Assembly (NCBI RefSeq): GCF_000296215.2
Contig: NZ_CP013949.1
Coordinates: forward strand, 1,605,501 to 1,669,500
Direction: 5' to 3'
Origin: Bradyrhizobium sp. CCGE-LA001
GTDB taxonomy: Bacteria; Pseudomonadota; Alphaproteobacteria; Rhizobiales; Xanthobacteraceae
DNA length: 64,000 nucleotides
The notes beneath the pieces were generated by a model, which worked only from the letters and a program-made list of their open reading frames with translations, was not told the origin of the DNA and did not search any database. The position numbers were made by a program, and so were the translations under genes. This document shows, in pieces, positions 24,975-33,782 of the stretch (its first letter is position 1; every line of letters starts with the position of its first letter).

Positions 24975-25702
24975 TCGAGCTGAACGACGTCCACAAGAGC
25001 TTCGGCAAGGTCGAGGTGCTCAAGGGCATCGATGCGTCGGTGCAGAGGGGCGAGGTGGTCTGCATCATCGGCCCTTCCGGCTCGGGCAAGTCGACCATCT
25101 TGCGCTGCATCAACGGGCTCGAAAGCTACGACCGCGGTGAGATCAGCGTCGAAGGCTTGAAGGTCGATCGCGACGCGACGTCGATCGTGGCCATCCGCAC
25201 CCAGGTCTCGATGGTGTTCCAGCGCTTCAACCTGTTTCCGCACCGGACGGCACTGGAGAACGTGGTCGAAGGGCCGCTCTTCGTGAAGAAGGAGCCGCGC
25301 GTGCAGGCGCTGGAGCGTGGCCGCGCACTGCTCGCCCAGGTCGGGCTCGCCGAGAAGGCCGATGCGCATCCGCCGCAGCTCTCCGGCGGCCAGCAACAGC
25401 GCGTCGCGATCGCGCGGGCGCTGGCGATGCAGCCCAAGGCGATCCTGTTCGACGAGCCGACCTCGGCGCTCGACCCTGAGCTGGTCGGCGACGTGCTCGG
25501 CGTGATGCGCAAGCTCGCCGACGACGGCATGACCATGGTCGTCGTCACCCACGAGATGGGCTTTGCCCGCGACGTCGCCGACCGCGTGCTGTTCATCGAC
25601 GGCGGCGTCATCGTCGAGCAGGGGCCGGCCAAGGCGCTGCTCAATCAACCCCAGCATCCGCGCACGCAGGACTTCCTGCGCCGCGTGCTGCATCCGCTCT
25701 GA
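24971..25702 (+). CDS. ABC importer ATP-binding protein, polar amino acid type
   Basis: A 243-residue ATPase: Walker A GPSGSGKST (about 34-42), Q-loop in MVFQRFNLFPH, signature LSGGQQQR, Walker B AILFDEPTSALDPE and H-loop VVTHEMGFA. It is closely of the GlnQ/HisP type. The start is the ATG at 24971, inside the permease stop. It ends 12 bases before the FAD oxidoreductase gene, so the two are probably co-transcribed. Confidence 0.95.
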   Translation: MIELNDVHKSFGKVEVLKGIDASVQRGEVVCIIGPSGSGKSTILRCINGLESYDRGEISVEGLKVDRDATSIVAIRTQVSMVFQRFNLFPHRTALENVVEGPLFVKKEPRVQALERGRALLAQVGLAEKADAHPPQLSGGQQQRVAIARALAMQPKAILFDEPTSALDPELVGDVLGVMRKLADDGMTMVVVTHEMGFARDVADRVLFIDGGVIVEQGPAKALLNQPQHPRTQDFLRRVLHPL

Positions 25703-25714
25703 CCGGTCTTTGCC

Positions 25715-27001
25715 ATGACGACGCGACTGCCTTTGCCGCCCTCGGTCTATGCCGACACCGCCGTCGCACCGGTGGCCACGCCGCCACTCGACGTCGACAA
25801 GATCGTTCCCGTCGCAATCGTCGGCGGCGGCTACACCGGCCTCTCGACCGCGTTGCATCTGGCCGAGCAGGGCGTCGAGGCGCTGGTGCTGGAGGCGCAG
25901 GAGCCGGGCTGGGGCGCGTCCGGCAACAATGGCGGCCACACCAATCCCGGGCTCAAGCACGATCCCGATCAGATCGAGGCGGATTTCGGCACCGAGCTCG
26001 GCCGCCGCATGATCGCATTCTCCTACGGCACCACGAATTTCACCCATGATCTGATCCGCCGCTACCAGATTCCCTGCGAGGCGCGGCAGAACGGTACACT
26101 CCGCGCGGCCTACAATGAAGCCAGCGCCGCCGCGATCGAGAAGACTGCGCAGCAATGCATCCGCCGCGGCATGCCGGTGACTTATCTGAATCGCGAGCAG
26201 CTGCGCGAGATGACCGGCACCGACCGCTACATCGGCGCCATGCTGGATACCCGCGGCGGTGACCTGCATCCCCTCAGCTACGCCCGCGGCCTTGCGCGCG
26301 CCGCGATTTCGGCGGGCGCGAAGGTCTTTGGCGAGACGCCGGCATTGTCACTGCGCCGCGAGGGCTCGCGCTTGCGCATCGAGACGCCGCGCGCCGTCGT
26401 TCATACCGACAAGGTCCTGCTCGCGACCAACGGTTTCACCGACGATCTCTGGCCAGCGCTCCGCCGCACCATCGTGCCGGTATTCTCCTCGATCGCCGCC
26501 ACCGCGCCGCTCTCGGATGCGGTCGCCCGTTCGATCATGCCGACGCGCCCCGTGCTCTACGAGAGCGGCCATATCACCGTCTATTACCGCATCGATCAGC
26601 AGAATCGCCTGTTGATGGGCGGGCGCGGCCCGATGCGCTGGATCAAATCGCCTACCGACGTCGCCTATCTCATGCGCTACGCGGAGCGGCTATGGCCGCA
26701 GCTGAAGGGTGTCGGCTGGACGCACGGCTGGAACAGCCGGCTCGCCATCACCGCGGATCATTATCCGCATGTGCATGAGCCCGCGGAGAACATCCTGATC
26801 TCGCTCGGCTGCAACGGGCGCGGCGTCGCGCTGTCGACCGCGATGGGCGCGCAGCTCGCCCGCCGGCTGATCGGCGGCGCAAAGGCCGAGATCGACATGC
26901 CGGTCACCGGCATCAAGCCGATCCCGATGCATGCGTTCTGGCCGGTCGGGGTGACGACCGCCGTGATCGCGGGCCGCGTGCGCGACCGGCTCGGCATGTG
27001 A
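25715..27001 (+). CDS. FAD-dependent amine/amino-acid oxidoreductase, PuuB/OrdL-like
   Basis: A 428-residue DAO-family flavoprotein. VGGGYTGLSTALHLAEQG (about 33-50) is the FAD motif and EPGWGASGNNGGHTNPGLK is the family's active-site loop, found in gamma-glutamylputrescine oxidase and related enzymes. The C-terminal NILISLGCNGRGVALSTAMG matches the second FAD contact. No signal peptide is seen. Directly following the importer genes, it probably oxidises the imported compound, perhaps a gamma-glutamylated amine. A glutamylpolyamine synthetase gene is absent from the window. Confidence 0.88.
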   Translation: MTTRLPLPPSVYADTAVAPVATPPLDVDKIVPVAIVGGGYTGLSTALHLAEQGVEALVLEAQEPGWGASGNNGGHTNPGLKHDPDQIEADFGTELGRRMIAFSYGTTNFTHDLIRRYQIPCEARQNGTLRAAYNEASAAAIEKTAQQCIRRGMPVTYLNREQLREMTGTDRYIGAMLDTRGGDLHPLSYARGLARAAISAGAKVFGETPALSLRREGSRLRIETPRAVVHTDKVLLATNGFTDDLWPALRRTIVPVFSSIAATAPLSDAVARSIMPTRPVLYESGHITVYYRIDQQNRLLMGGRGPMRWIKSPTDVAYLMRYAERLWPQLKGVGWTHGWNSRLAITADHYPHVHEPAENILISLGCNGRGVALSTAMGAQLARRLIGGAKAEIDMPVTGIKPIPMHAFWPVGVTTAVIAGRVRDRLGM

Positions 27002-27003
27002 GA

Positions 27004-27033
27004 AAGGCGCCGCCCGGTTTCAGGCGACGCCTT
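27004..27033. terminator. hairpin between convergent genes, probable terminator
   Basis: AAGGCGCCGCC (27004-27014) pairs with GGCGACGCCTT (27023-27033) at 10 of 11 positions around an eight-base loop. Read on the minus strand it is followed by TTTCT, fitting termination of the minus-strand gene at 27054; it can also end the plus-strand oxidoreductase transcript. Confidence 0.55.
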
Positions 27034-27053
27034 ACATCAACGCAGACGTAGGG

Positions 27054-27290
27054 TCAGCAGCGGCCCTGCTTCCAGAGGCCGGGCGGGCAGCCGTGACCGC
27101 GCCAGCCGACCTTGCGTCCATGGTGCCATCCGTGCGGCGCCCCATGGTAATGGCCGAACTTGTGGCCGTGACCATGACTCTTATGTCCATGGCCATGGCC
27201 GCCGCCATGTCCGCCCTTGGCGAGTGCAGGGCCTGTCATTGTTAAGCCAGCCGCAATGATCAGCGACGCGGCGAGCGCAAATTTCTTCAT
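27054..27290 (-). CDS. small Gly/His-rich exported protein
   Basis: A 78-residue product starting at the ATG at 27290, just after CGGAGGACACG. The signal peptide is MKKFALAASLIIAAGLTMTG, ending at PALAKG. The mature ~55 residues are dominated by Gly, His and Lys (GGHGHGHKSHGHGHKFGHYH) and end GCPPGLWKQGRC, a CPPGL-type tail seen in other small exported alphaproteobacterial proteins. The histidines suggest metal or acid buffering. An excellent EcfG promoter lies about 40-60 bases upstream, so it is probably induced by general stress. Confidence 0.75.
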   Translation of the reverse strand: MKKFALAASLIIAAGLTMTGPALAKGGHGGGHGHGHKSHGHGHKFGHYHGAPHGWHHGRKVGWRGHGCPPGLWKQGRC

Positions 27291-27328
27291 CGTGTCCTCC
27301 GGAGGTGAGCGCACTTGTCCGCTCAATG

Positions 27329-27353
27329 AACGAACTGTGGGTGCGTAAGTTCC
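27329..27353 (-). promoter_or_regulatory. EcfG general-stress promoter (GGAAC-N16-CGTT)
   Basis: On the minus strand GGAAC (27353-27349) and CGTT (27332-27329) are separated by exactly 16 bases, a full match to the EcfG consensus. It is correctly oriented, about 39 bases upstream of the His-rich exported protein start at 27290. Confidence 0.75.
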
Positions 27354-27446
27354 CTGCGAATGTGGAGGAGTCGTGACGCTCACGCAGATGCGTAGTCGTG
27401 CGAGCGCTCAACGCGCGTTAGCATCATCTCGCATCGATGCGTCCGC

Positions 27447-29036
27447 TCAGCCTTCCGCGACCGCGTCGGCCCAGGGCTGGAAGATCTCGACCGCGCCGAA
27501 ATTCGTATCGCCCTCGCGCATCACCACGCTCGGGCAGGCGAATTTCTGCGGCAATGCCTGCACGCGGCTTTCTTCGTAGTCGAAGCGCGCCGCCAGCGTT
27601 TTGCGCACGTTCTCCGGCAGGCGTGCATCGCCGATCACGACTGCGCCCTCGCTGGCGTCGATGCGCGGCTGATGGATGGCGGCATCGAGATCCATGCCGA
27701 AATCCATCGCAAAGGAGACGAGCTGCATCACGGAGGGCAGGATGCGGCGTCCGCCGGATGCGCCGACGGCGAGGCGCTTGCCGTCCTTCGTTTCGGCGAT
27801 GACGGGCGTGTAATTGCAAAGGCAGCGCTTGCCTGGCGCGAGCGAGTTGGTAGTGCCAGGCGTCGGGTCGAACCACATGATGCCGTTGTTCATGGTGATG
27901 CCGGTGTGCGGCGTCACATATCTCGAGCCGAAGGACGACAGCAGCGTCTGCGTCACCGCGGCCATGTTGCCGTGACGATCGACCACCGAGAAATGCGTGG
28001 TGCAGGCGGGCGCCAGATATTCGGCGCCGAGCGAGCGCTTGCCGTCGGCATCGCCCATGTCCTTGAGCCGCTCGCGGAAGGCGGCCTGCAGGGCGAGCGC
28101 ATATTCGACATAGGCGCCGGCATCCGGTGTGCCCGCCGGCGTCAGGCTCTGCTGCAACAGGCGCAGCGCATGCGCCATGGTCGGTCCCGCCGTGAGCTCG
28201 GGCGTCGCGAACACCTTGCCGCCGCGATAGGGGATCGCCAGCGGCGCGCGCGGATGGGCGCGGAATGCCGCGAGGTCCTCCACCGACAGCGAGCCGCCGT
28301 CGGCCTTGATGTCGGAAGCAATGCTCCTGCCGAGATCGCCCTGGTAGAAATCGCGCGGACCGGCCTCGGCGAGATGCGACAGCGTCGCCTTCAGGCCATC
28401 CTGCGGCAGCCGCGTCTCGGCCTTGATGCCCCATGGCGCGCTCGGCGGCAGGCCATCCTTCAAATAGGCGGCCGCGCTTGCGGGATAGCGCCTGAGATCG
28501 GCGGCCGAGCCCGAGATCGTCACCGTGGTCCACCAATCGACCAGCAGGCCTTCGCCGGCGAGCTTCGCTCCCGGCGCAACCAGATCCTTCCACGGCATCT
28601 TGGCATAGCGGCGATGCGCCTCTTCCATTCCGGCGACGACGCCGGGCACCGCGATCGAGCCGGGGCCATGGACGTTGCGATCGTCCTTCACCCGCGGCCA
28701 GGGGAAGAGATCGGAGGCGGCGCCTTCGCCGCTGAGCGGATAGTCGGCGGCGCGCAGGCTCTGCGGCGCGCACATGCCGTAGTCGATCACCTCATAGCTA
28801 TTTTCCTTGGCGCGGTAGAGCACCATCGCGCCGCCGCCGCCGATGCCGCTATTCCAGGGCTCCAGCACGTTCAGCGCCATGGTGGTCGCCACGATCGCGT
28901 CCACGCAGTCGCCGCCCGCGGCCAGCACCTCCGCCCCGACTTCAGCGGCCCGCCGCGATTGCGAGGCGACGATGCCGCCCTTGGATGTGACGGCGGGTTT
29001 GCGGACGGTTTGGTTGAGGCTGAACTGGTGAGGCAT
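27447..29036 (-). CDS. gamma-glutamyltransferase family protein
   Basis: A 529-residue Ntn-hydrolase precursor starting at the ATG at 29036 (MPHQFSLNQTVRKPAVTSKG). The large-subunit part has AAEVGAEVLAAGGDCVDAI and LEPWNSGIGGGGAMV. The autoprocessing/catalytic threonine is Thr346 in ACTTHFSVVDRHGN, followed by small-subunit residues TGITMNNGIMWFDP and GKRCLCNYTP. No Sec signal is visible, so it may be cytoplasmic, unlike E. coli Ggt. It would hydrolyse or transfer gamma-glutamyl groups, consistent with nearby PuuB-like chemistry. It is divergent from the enoyl-CoA hydratase gene. Confidence 0.9.
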   Translation of the reverse strand: MPHQFSLNQTVRKPAVTSKGGIVASQSRRAAEVGAEVLAAGGDCVDAIVATTMALNVLEPWNSGIGGGGAMVLYRAKENSYEVIDYGMCAPQSLRAADYPLSGEGAASDLFPWPRVKDDRNVHGPGSIAVPGVVAGMEEAHRRYAKMPWKDLVAPGAKLAGEGLLVDWWTTVTISGSAADLRRYPASAAAYLKDGLPPSAPWGIKAETRLPQDGLKATLSHLAEAGPRDFYQGDLGRSIASDIKADGGSLSVEDLAAFRAHPRAPLAIPYRGGKVFATPELTAGPTMAHALRLLQQSLTPAGTPDAGAYVEYALALQAAFRERLKDMGDADGKRSLGAEYLAPACTTHFSVVDRHGNMAAVTQTLLSSFGSRYVTPHTGITMNNGIMWFDPTPGTTNSLAPGKRCLCNYTPVIAETKDGKRLAVGASGGRRILPSVMQLVSFAMDFGMDLDAAIHQPRIDASEGAVVIGDARLPENVRKTLAARFDYEESRVQALPQKFACPSVVMREGDTNFGAVEIFQPWADAVAEG

Positions 29037-29155
29037 GATGTCGTCTTGATGCTCGTCGATGGCTTCGCTGCGTTGAATTCGAGGCTCCGCGATTGGCGAA
29101 GCCGGCGGACAATGGCACATTGCCGCCAACGAGAACATCGCAAGGGAGGCGCGAC

Positions 29156-29929
29156 ATGGCTGGTGTGAAACAGGCGCGGGATGGCGCAGTCGGGATCCTG
29201 ACGCTCGACGAGCCGGCGAGCCTGAATGCGATGACGCCGGACCTGCTCGGCGCATTGGCCACCGCCGTCGCCGAGATGACGCGGGACGAAGACATCCGTG
29301 CGCTGATCCTCACCGGCGCCGGGCGCGGATTTTGCTCAGGACAGAATTTGAAGGCATCCGAAGCGCTCGGCGAGGACATCGCGGCGGGCGTGATGCGGTT
29401 CTACTGGCCGGCCTTCAAGGCGTTGCGCGAGTGTCGTGTGCCCGTGGTCGTCGCCGTCAACGGCGTGGCGGCCGGCGGCGGCTTCAGCCTCGCCATGGCC
29501 GGCGACATCATTGTCGCGGCGCGGTCGGCGAGCTTCATCCAGGTGTTCAGCCGCATCGCGCTGGTGCCCGATCTCGGCTCGACCTGGCTGCTGCCGCGCC
29601 TGATCGGCCGCCAGCGCGCGCTCGAACTGATGCTGCTGAACGAGCCGCTGACCGCCGAGCACGCCCATGAGATCGGCCTGGTGCGGCAGGTTGTCGACGA
29701 TGCCAGGCTGATGGAGGAGGCGCTCGCCCTCGCGCGTCGCCTCGCCGACGGCCCGACGCGCGCTTTAGTCGCAACCCGCGCGCTGGTCGAGGAGAGCGAG
29801 CACGCCACCTACGAGGCCCAGTTCCGCCGCGAGATCGAGCTCCAGGCCACCATCCGCAAGAGCAACGACGCCATCGAGGGCCGCAATGCCTTCGTCGAGA
29901 AGCGCAAGGCGAGGTTCACGGGCAAGTGA
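29156..29929 (+). CDS. enoyl-CoA hydratase/isomerase family protein
   Basis: A 257-residue crotonase-fold protein. The start ATG at 29156 has GGGAGG before it. Oxyanion-hole segments are ALILTGAGRGFCSGQNLK (about 47-64) and VNGVAAGGGFSLAMAGDI. The region normally holding the catalytic glutamates reads FSRIALVPDLGSTWLLPRLI, with Asp/Gly in the pattern of PaaG-like isomerases rather than classical hydratases. It may be a 2-(1,2-epoxy-1,2-dihydrophenyl)acetyl-CoA isomerase-like enzyme; the exact reaction is uncertain. Confidence 0.88.
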   Translation: MAGVKQARDGAVGILTLDEPASLNAMTPDLLGALATAVAEMTRDEDIRALILTGAGRGFCSGQNLKASEALGEDIAAGVMRFYWPAFKALRECRVPVVVAVNGVAAGGGFSLAMAGDIIVAARSASFIQVFSRIALVPDLGSTWLLPRLIGRQRALELMLLNEPLTAEHAHEIGLVRQVVDDARLMEEALALARRLADGPTRALVATRALVEESEHATYEAQFRREIELQATIRKSNDAIEGRNAFVEKRKARFTGK

Positions 29930-29944
29930 GGGAAACGCCTCCGT

Positions 29945-30024
29945 CGTCATGCCCGGGCCTGACCCGGGCATCCACGTCTTTGCATCCCAGAACGTGGATG
30001 GCCGGGACAAGCCCGGCCATGACG
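29945..30024. repeat. dispersed palindromic repeat, family B copy 2
   Basis: The arms CGTCATGCCCGGG and CCCGGCCATGACG, with inner GCATCCACGT and ACGTGGATGG, match the element at 8513-8598. It lies 15 bases after the crotonase-family stop. Confidence 0.85.
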
Positions 30025-30055
30025 AAAGATAGCGATATGTGAGACTGCGCCGAAA

Positions 30056-30238
30056 TTAGTTTCTGAGCGAGCGGTCGAGCCGGCTGGCCTGGTACTTGGC
30101 ACGCCATTTCGGGCCGGGTCCGCGCATATAGTGAAGCTCTGGCCGGTACGGATTGCCTGCGACCCTCATCAGGGTCTGCCATTTGCCGGCGACGAAGCTG
30201 AGGGGCTGGCGGAGCAGGGTCAGGGACGCGAGCAGCAT
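30056..30238 (-). CDS. small basic hypothetical protein
   Basis: A 60-residue protein (MLLASLTLLRQPLSFVAGKW...) rich in Arg/Lys toward the end (KWRAKYQASRLDRSLRN). The ATG at 30238 is preceded by GAGGTGATGCC, a good ribosome site, and it lies nine bases after the DUF6894-type gene, so it is probably translated from the same message. The N-terminus is mildly hydrophobic. No function is recognised. Confidence 0.6.
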   Translation of the reverse strand: MLLASLTLLRQPLSFVAGKWQTLMRVAGNPYRPELHYMRGPGPKWRAKYQASRLDRSLRN

Positions 30239-30247
30239 GGCATCACC

Positions 30248-30481
30248 TCAATGCGGCTTGCCGAGCATGGCTGTGAAGGGGAGATCGAAAAGATCCTCGC
30301 CGTCGGAACCGCTGACATGGATCACCCAGTCGCGCCAATCCTCACTGCTCGGGGTCAGGATCATGGAGCGCATGATCTGGGCGGCGCGGTCGCGGGCCTC
30401 GGTGAGGTTGGAGACCGCGGTGCCGTAGCGATCGATCAGCGTGCCCTCGGTATTGGAGCAGTGGAAGTAGACCTGGACCAT
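30248..30481 (-). CDS. DUF6894-type small protein
   Basis: A 77-residue protein starting MVQVYFHCSNTEGTLIDRYG, the typical opening of the DUF6894 family (short proteins with a Tyr-Phe-His start, common in Bradyrhizobium and relatives). The middle DLTEAR/NLTEARDRAAQIM helix and the C-terminal DWVIHVSGSDGEDLFDLPF strand complete the small fold. CAGGAGGCGTAC before the ATG is a near-perfect ribosome site. A longer frame upstream is not used. The function is unknown. It is first of a two-gene unit with the basic protein at 30056. Confidence 0.75.
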   Translation of the reverse strand: MVQVYFHCSNTEGTLIDRYGTAVSNLTEARDRAAQIMRSMILTPSSEDWRDWVIHVSGSDGEDLFDLPFTAMLGKPH

Positions 30482-30651
30482 GTACGCCTCCTGTAGGGAG
30501 CGGCGGGGATGGCAAACTGATACCACCCGGGGCATTCGCGAAACATTCGGGCCGAACCCGGTAAGGGAATTTACGGAGATTGGTCGGTGCCAACGCCGTT
30601 TCAGGTTTGATCACAGGCGGGTGAGCATCAACTGGACGGCGCTCCGGCGGC

Positions 30652-32763
30652 ATGGAACAAGTTTACCGGGAATCCGGGGAAGCTGCCGTGAACTACCTTA
30701 CATTCCGGCGTGAACGCAGACGCTTCTGCTTGCTTGCGGCTGTCGTTGCCGGGGCGCTGCTCGGCGTCGTACCGGGAGCGTCGTCCGAAGCGGTGAAGAA
30801 GAGCGGTTATGCGATCGGCATGGAGACCTGCGGCAGCGGCGATCGCGCCTTTCCGAGACTCCAGATCGACATGAAGGCGGGATTCTGCGCCGGCCTCGTT
30901 GCCAGTGAGGAGGACCGCCTCAAATTCCCGCGCGCGATCGTCCAACTGCCCGGCCGCGACCTGTTCGTGGTGGCCGACATGGGTGGCTGGAGCCGCACCG
31001 ATGGACGGCTGCTGCTGCTCGATCCGCACGCGCCCCAGGGCCAGCGCCTCAAGGAGCTATTGACCGGGATCGAATACCCGTTCGGCCTGGCGATCGCTCC
31101 CGACCGGAGGCTCTATGCCTCGACCGCCGAGACGATCTTCCGCTTCGACCCGCTCGCCGACAATCCGCGCGGCACGGTCGAGACCATCATCCGTCACATG
31201 CCGGGCCGTCGGATCGCTCTGCCCGACGGTACGAGAATCGAAGAGAGCGCGCATCCGCTCAAGCCGTTCGCCTTTGACAGGAACGGGCGACTGTTCGTCA
31301 ATATCGGCTCACATGATGATGATTGCGTCAGGGCTGCAGCGATGACCAAGCCTTGCGCGGCCGCCGAAGGCGCCTCCGCAATGGCATCGATCTGGCTGTA
31401 CACGCCGCCTGCGGGCGGCGTCTTCCCGGCGCTGAAGCCTGGCGATCCCGATCCGCCGCACAGCGTCTATGCGCGCGGCCTGCGCAACTCGATGGCCCTG
31501 GTGTTGCATCCGAACTTTCCCGATGCCGGCTACGCCTTCCTGCAAGCCGAGAATAGCCGCGACTTGCCCGACATTTTCAAGCCGAACGAGGAGATCAACG
31601 CGATCGAGCAGGGCAGGCATTATGGCTGGCCTTATTGCTACGATGTGTCGACGCCGAGCCCGGAATTCAGGAGCGTGCTGCAATCGGGGCCGTACAAATC
31701 GCTGTGCACCGCCAACGCGGTGTATAAGCGGCCGCTTTCTCTGATGCCGCCGCACGGCGCGCCGCTCGCCATGCTCTATTATCACGGCACGAAATCTCCG
31801 GAGCTGGACGGCAAGCTGCTGGTCGGACTGCACGGCTATCGCCCGACGGGCAGCCGCGTCCTGATCTATGACGTCGACGAGCGCGGCTTCCCCAAGCCTG
31901 TGCCGGCGCCGGTGCATTACCATGTCAGCTGCGCCGCAGACCCGACCCGCAGCTTTCAGACCGACGCCGGCGAAGTCGCCGCCGCGCCGTTCGAGGAGCT
32001 GATCTCGGGCTGGCACCGCGTCAACGGCGCGCGGCCGCAGGGCGCGCCGGTCGGCATGACGGTGGCGGAAGACGGCGCGATCTGGCTGGTCGAGGACAAG
32101 AACAAGACCGTGATCCGGATCGATCGCGTCGCGGGCGATGCGCCGGCGCCGCTCCCCTGCGATACGCGCAGCTCGGCGATGATCGATCGGCTCGCGGCCT
32201 TCGTCGCGAGAGATGCACAGAACAGCGCCCGCCTCACCACGCTGCGCAAGGGCCTCGTCGAGAAGCATTGCGCCGGCTGCCACTCCGATTTCGGCCTCAA
32301 GCCGGGCCAATCCGAGGCGGAGAAGGACGGCGCGGTGCTTCGTTTCATGCTGTCGCAGGACGGCTGGATCTATCCCGGGGATCCTGACGCCGGCAAGCTG
32401 CGCACGCGGCTGCGCGGTCTCGGCGCCGAGAAGCTGATGCCGCCGGGCGGCGAGAATCTGTCGAAGACCGAGCCGGGCTACACGCGGCTGCTCGACACCG
32501 CGGACCTGCTCGTTGCGAAAATGGTCCCGGGCACGCGCATGCGGATCAAGCCCGGCCCGCCCCAGCGCAAGTTCTTTGGCCGGACCAACAGGGAATGCGG
32601 CGAAATACCGGCCGCCAAGGTCGTGGTCGTGACACAAAGGAGCGCTGTAGACAAACCCGGCTTCAGCCGATTCTTCCGGCCGGCCGATCCTTACCTGAAC
32701 GGCGAGTGCACCGACGACGATGGCTATTACATCCGGCAGGAATTTCTGGTGCCTGTGCAGTAG
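30652..32763 (+). CDS. exported sorbosone dehydrogenase-like/cytochrome c fusion
   Basis: A 703-residue exported protein. A basic N-terminus and hydrophobic stretch (CLLAAVVAGALLGVVPGASS) form a signal peptide; a GTG at 30688 is an alternative start. Residues about 60-500 form a six-bladed propeller of the PQQ/sorbosone dehydrogenase (GSDH) type, with FPRAIVQLPGRDLFVVADMG, YARGLRNSMALVLHP and GRHYGWPYCYD. A cytochrome c domain follows: HCAGCH at about residues 539-544 and a probable axial methionine near 596 (LMPPGG). It probably oxidises a sugar or alcohol and passes electrons to its own heme. It overlaps the next gene by 44 bases. Confidence 0.82.
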   Translation: MEQVYRESGEAAVNYLTFRRERRRFCLLAAVVAGALLGVVPGASSEAVKKSGYAIGMETCGSGDRAFPRLQIDMKAGFCAGLVASEEDRLKFPRAIVQLPGRDLFVVADMGGWSRTDGRLLLLDPHAPQGQRLKELLTGIEYPFGLAIAPDRRLYASTAETIFRFDPLADNPRGTVETIIRHMPGRRIALPDGTRIEESAHPLKPFAFDRNGRLFVNIGSHDDDCVRAAAMTKPCAAAEGASAMASIWLYTPPAGGVFPALKPGDPDPPHSVYARGLRNSMALVLHPNFPDAGYAFLQAENSRDLPDIFKPNEEINAIEQGRHYGWPYCYDVSTPSPEFRSVLQSGPYKSLCTANAVYKRPLSLMPPHGAPLAMLYYHGTKSPELDGKLLVGLHGYRPTGSRVLIYDVDERGFPKPVPAPVHYHVSCAADPTRSFQTDAGEVAAAPFEELISGWHRVNGARPQGAPVGMTVAEDGAIWLVEDKNKTVIRIDRVAGDAPAPLPCDTRSSAMIDRLAAFVARDAQNSARLTTLRKGLVEKHCAGCHSDFGLKPGQSEAEKDGAVLRFMLSQDGWIYPGDPDAGKLRTRLRGLGAEKLMPPGGENLSKTEPGYTRLLDTADLLVAKMVPGTRMRIKPGPPQRKFFGRTNRECGEIPAAKVVVVTQRSAVDKPGFSRFFRPADPYLNGECTDDDGYYIRQEFLVPVQ

Positions 32764-33658
32764 CATCCTGCTCGTCGCGACGGTGCCGGCCGCTGCCGCG
32801 ACCAAGCTGTTCGAAAGCGTGCAGGTGACGCAAGCGGGCGAATATACTTTCGGCATCGAAGGGCCCGCCGCCGATCTCGACGGCAACCTGTTCGTGGTCA
32901 ATTTCGGCAAGCCGGGCACCATCGGCCGGCTGCCGGCCGGCGGCACGGCGTCGGAGCCGTTCACGGTGCTGCCCGAAGGCAGCGTCGGCAATGCCATCCG
33001 CTTCGACCGCAACGGCACCATGTTCATTGCCGACTACAAGAAGCACAACATCTTCGCGATCCCGAAGGGCACGGCCGTGCCGGCGGTGTGGTTTCATTCC
33101 GACGAGATGAACCAGCCCAACGACATCACGATCGCACGCGATGGAACGATCTATGCGAGCGATCCCAATTGGAAAGGCCGGGAAGGCTTCATCTGGCGCA
33201 TTGCGAAGGGCACCGACGGCAAGGTGCAAGGGCAGGTGATGTCTTCCCCGCGCGCGATGGGCACCACCAACGGGATCGATCTCAGCCCGGACGGCAAGAC
33301 GCTCTATGTCGGCGAATCCAGCAGCGGCCAGATCTGGTCCTATGGCATCCGCGGCAACGAGCTCGTGGACGCCAAGCTCGTCAAATCGTTCCAGCCTGAT
33401 ACCGTCGACGGTCTGCGCACCGACGTCACCGGCCGGCTCTATGTCGCGCGCATTCTCAAGGGTGCGATCGCACTGATGAAGCCCAACGGCGTGGTCGAGC
33501 GCGAGATCGGGCTGAAGGCCAAGGAGCCGACCAATCTCGCCTTCGGCGGCAGCGACGGCAAGACCGTGTTCGTCACGCAGCGCCAGGGCGGCTTTATTGA
33601 GTCCTTCCGCACCGACCAGCCCGGCCGCGAGCACTGCCTCCAGCGCGGCCGCTGCTAA
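32720..33658 (+). CDS. exported SMP-30/gluconolactonase-like beta-propeller protein
   Basis: A 312-residue protein with a signal peptide (CLCSSILLVATVPAAAAT) and a six-bladed propeller of the SGL type: GIEGPAADLDGNLFVVNFG, GNAIRFDRNGTMFIADY, TNGIDLSPDGKTLYVGES and DGLRTDVTGRLYVAR. Members hydrolyse sugar lactones using a bound divalent metal. Its start lies 44 bases inside the sorbosone-dehydrogenase-like gene, implying translational coupling. Together they could oxidise an aldose to its lactone and open it in the periplasm. Confidence 0.85.
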   Translation: MAITSGRNFWCLCSSILLVATVPAAAATKLFESVQVTQAGEYTFGIEGPAADLDGNLFVVNFGKPGTIGRLPAGGTASEPFTVLPEGSVGNAIRFDRNGTMFIADYKKHNIFAIPKGTAVPAVWFHSDEMNQPNDITIARDGTIYASDPNWKGREGFIWRIAKGTDGKVQGQVMSSPRAMGTTNGIDLSPDGKTLYVGESSSGQIWSYGIRGNELVDAKLVKSFQPDTVDGLRTDVTGRLYVARILKGAIALMKPNGVVEREIGLKAKEPTNLAFGGSDGKTVFVTQRQGGFIESFRTDQPGREHCLQRGRC

Positions 33659-33782
33659 ACACGATCTGCTTTAGGCGCAGAGCCGCGCGACAGGTGCGGC
33701 ATTCTTCTTGCTTGCATCTGGCCGCCGCGGGGACCAAGACATCCGTGGCACGTCAACAAGGATGCGACCACGGAGTGTTGGA

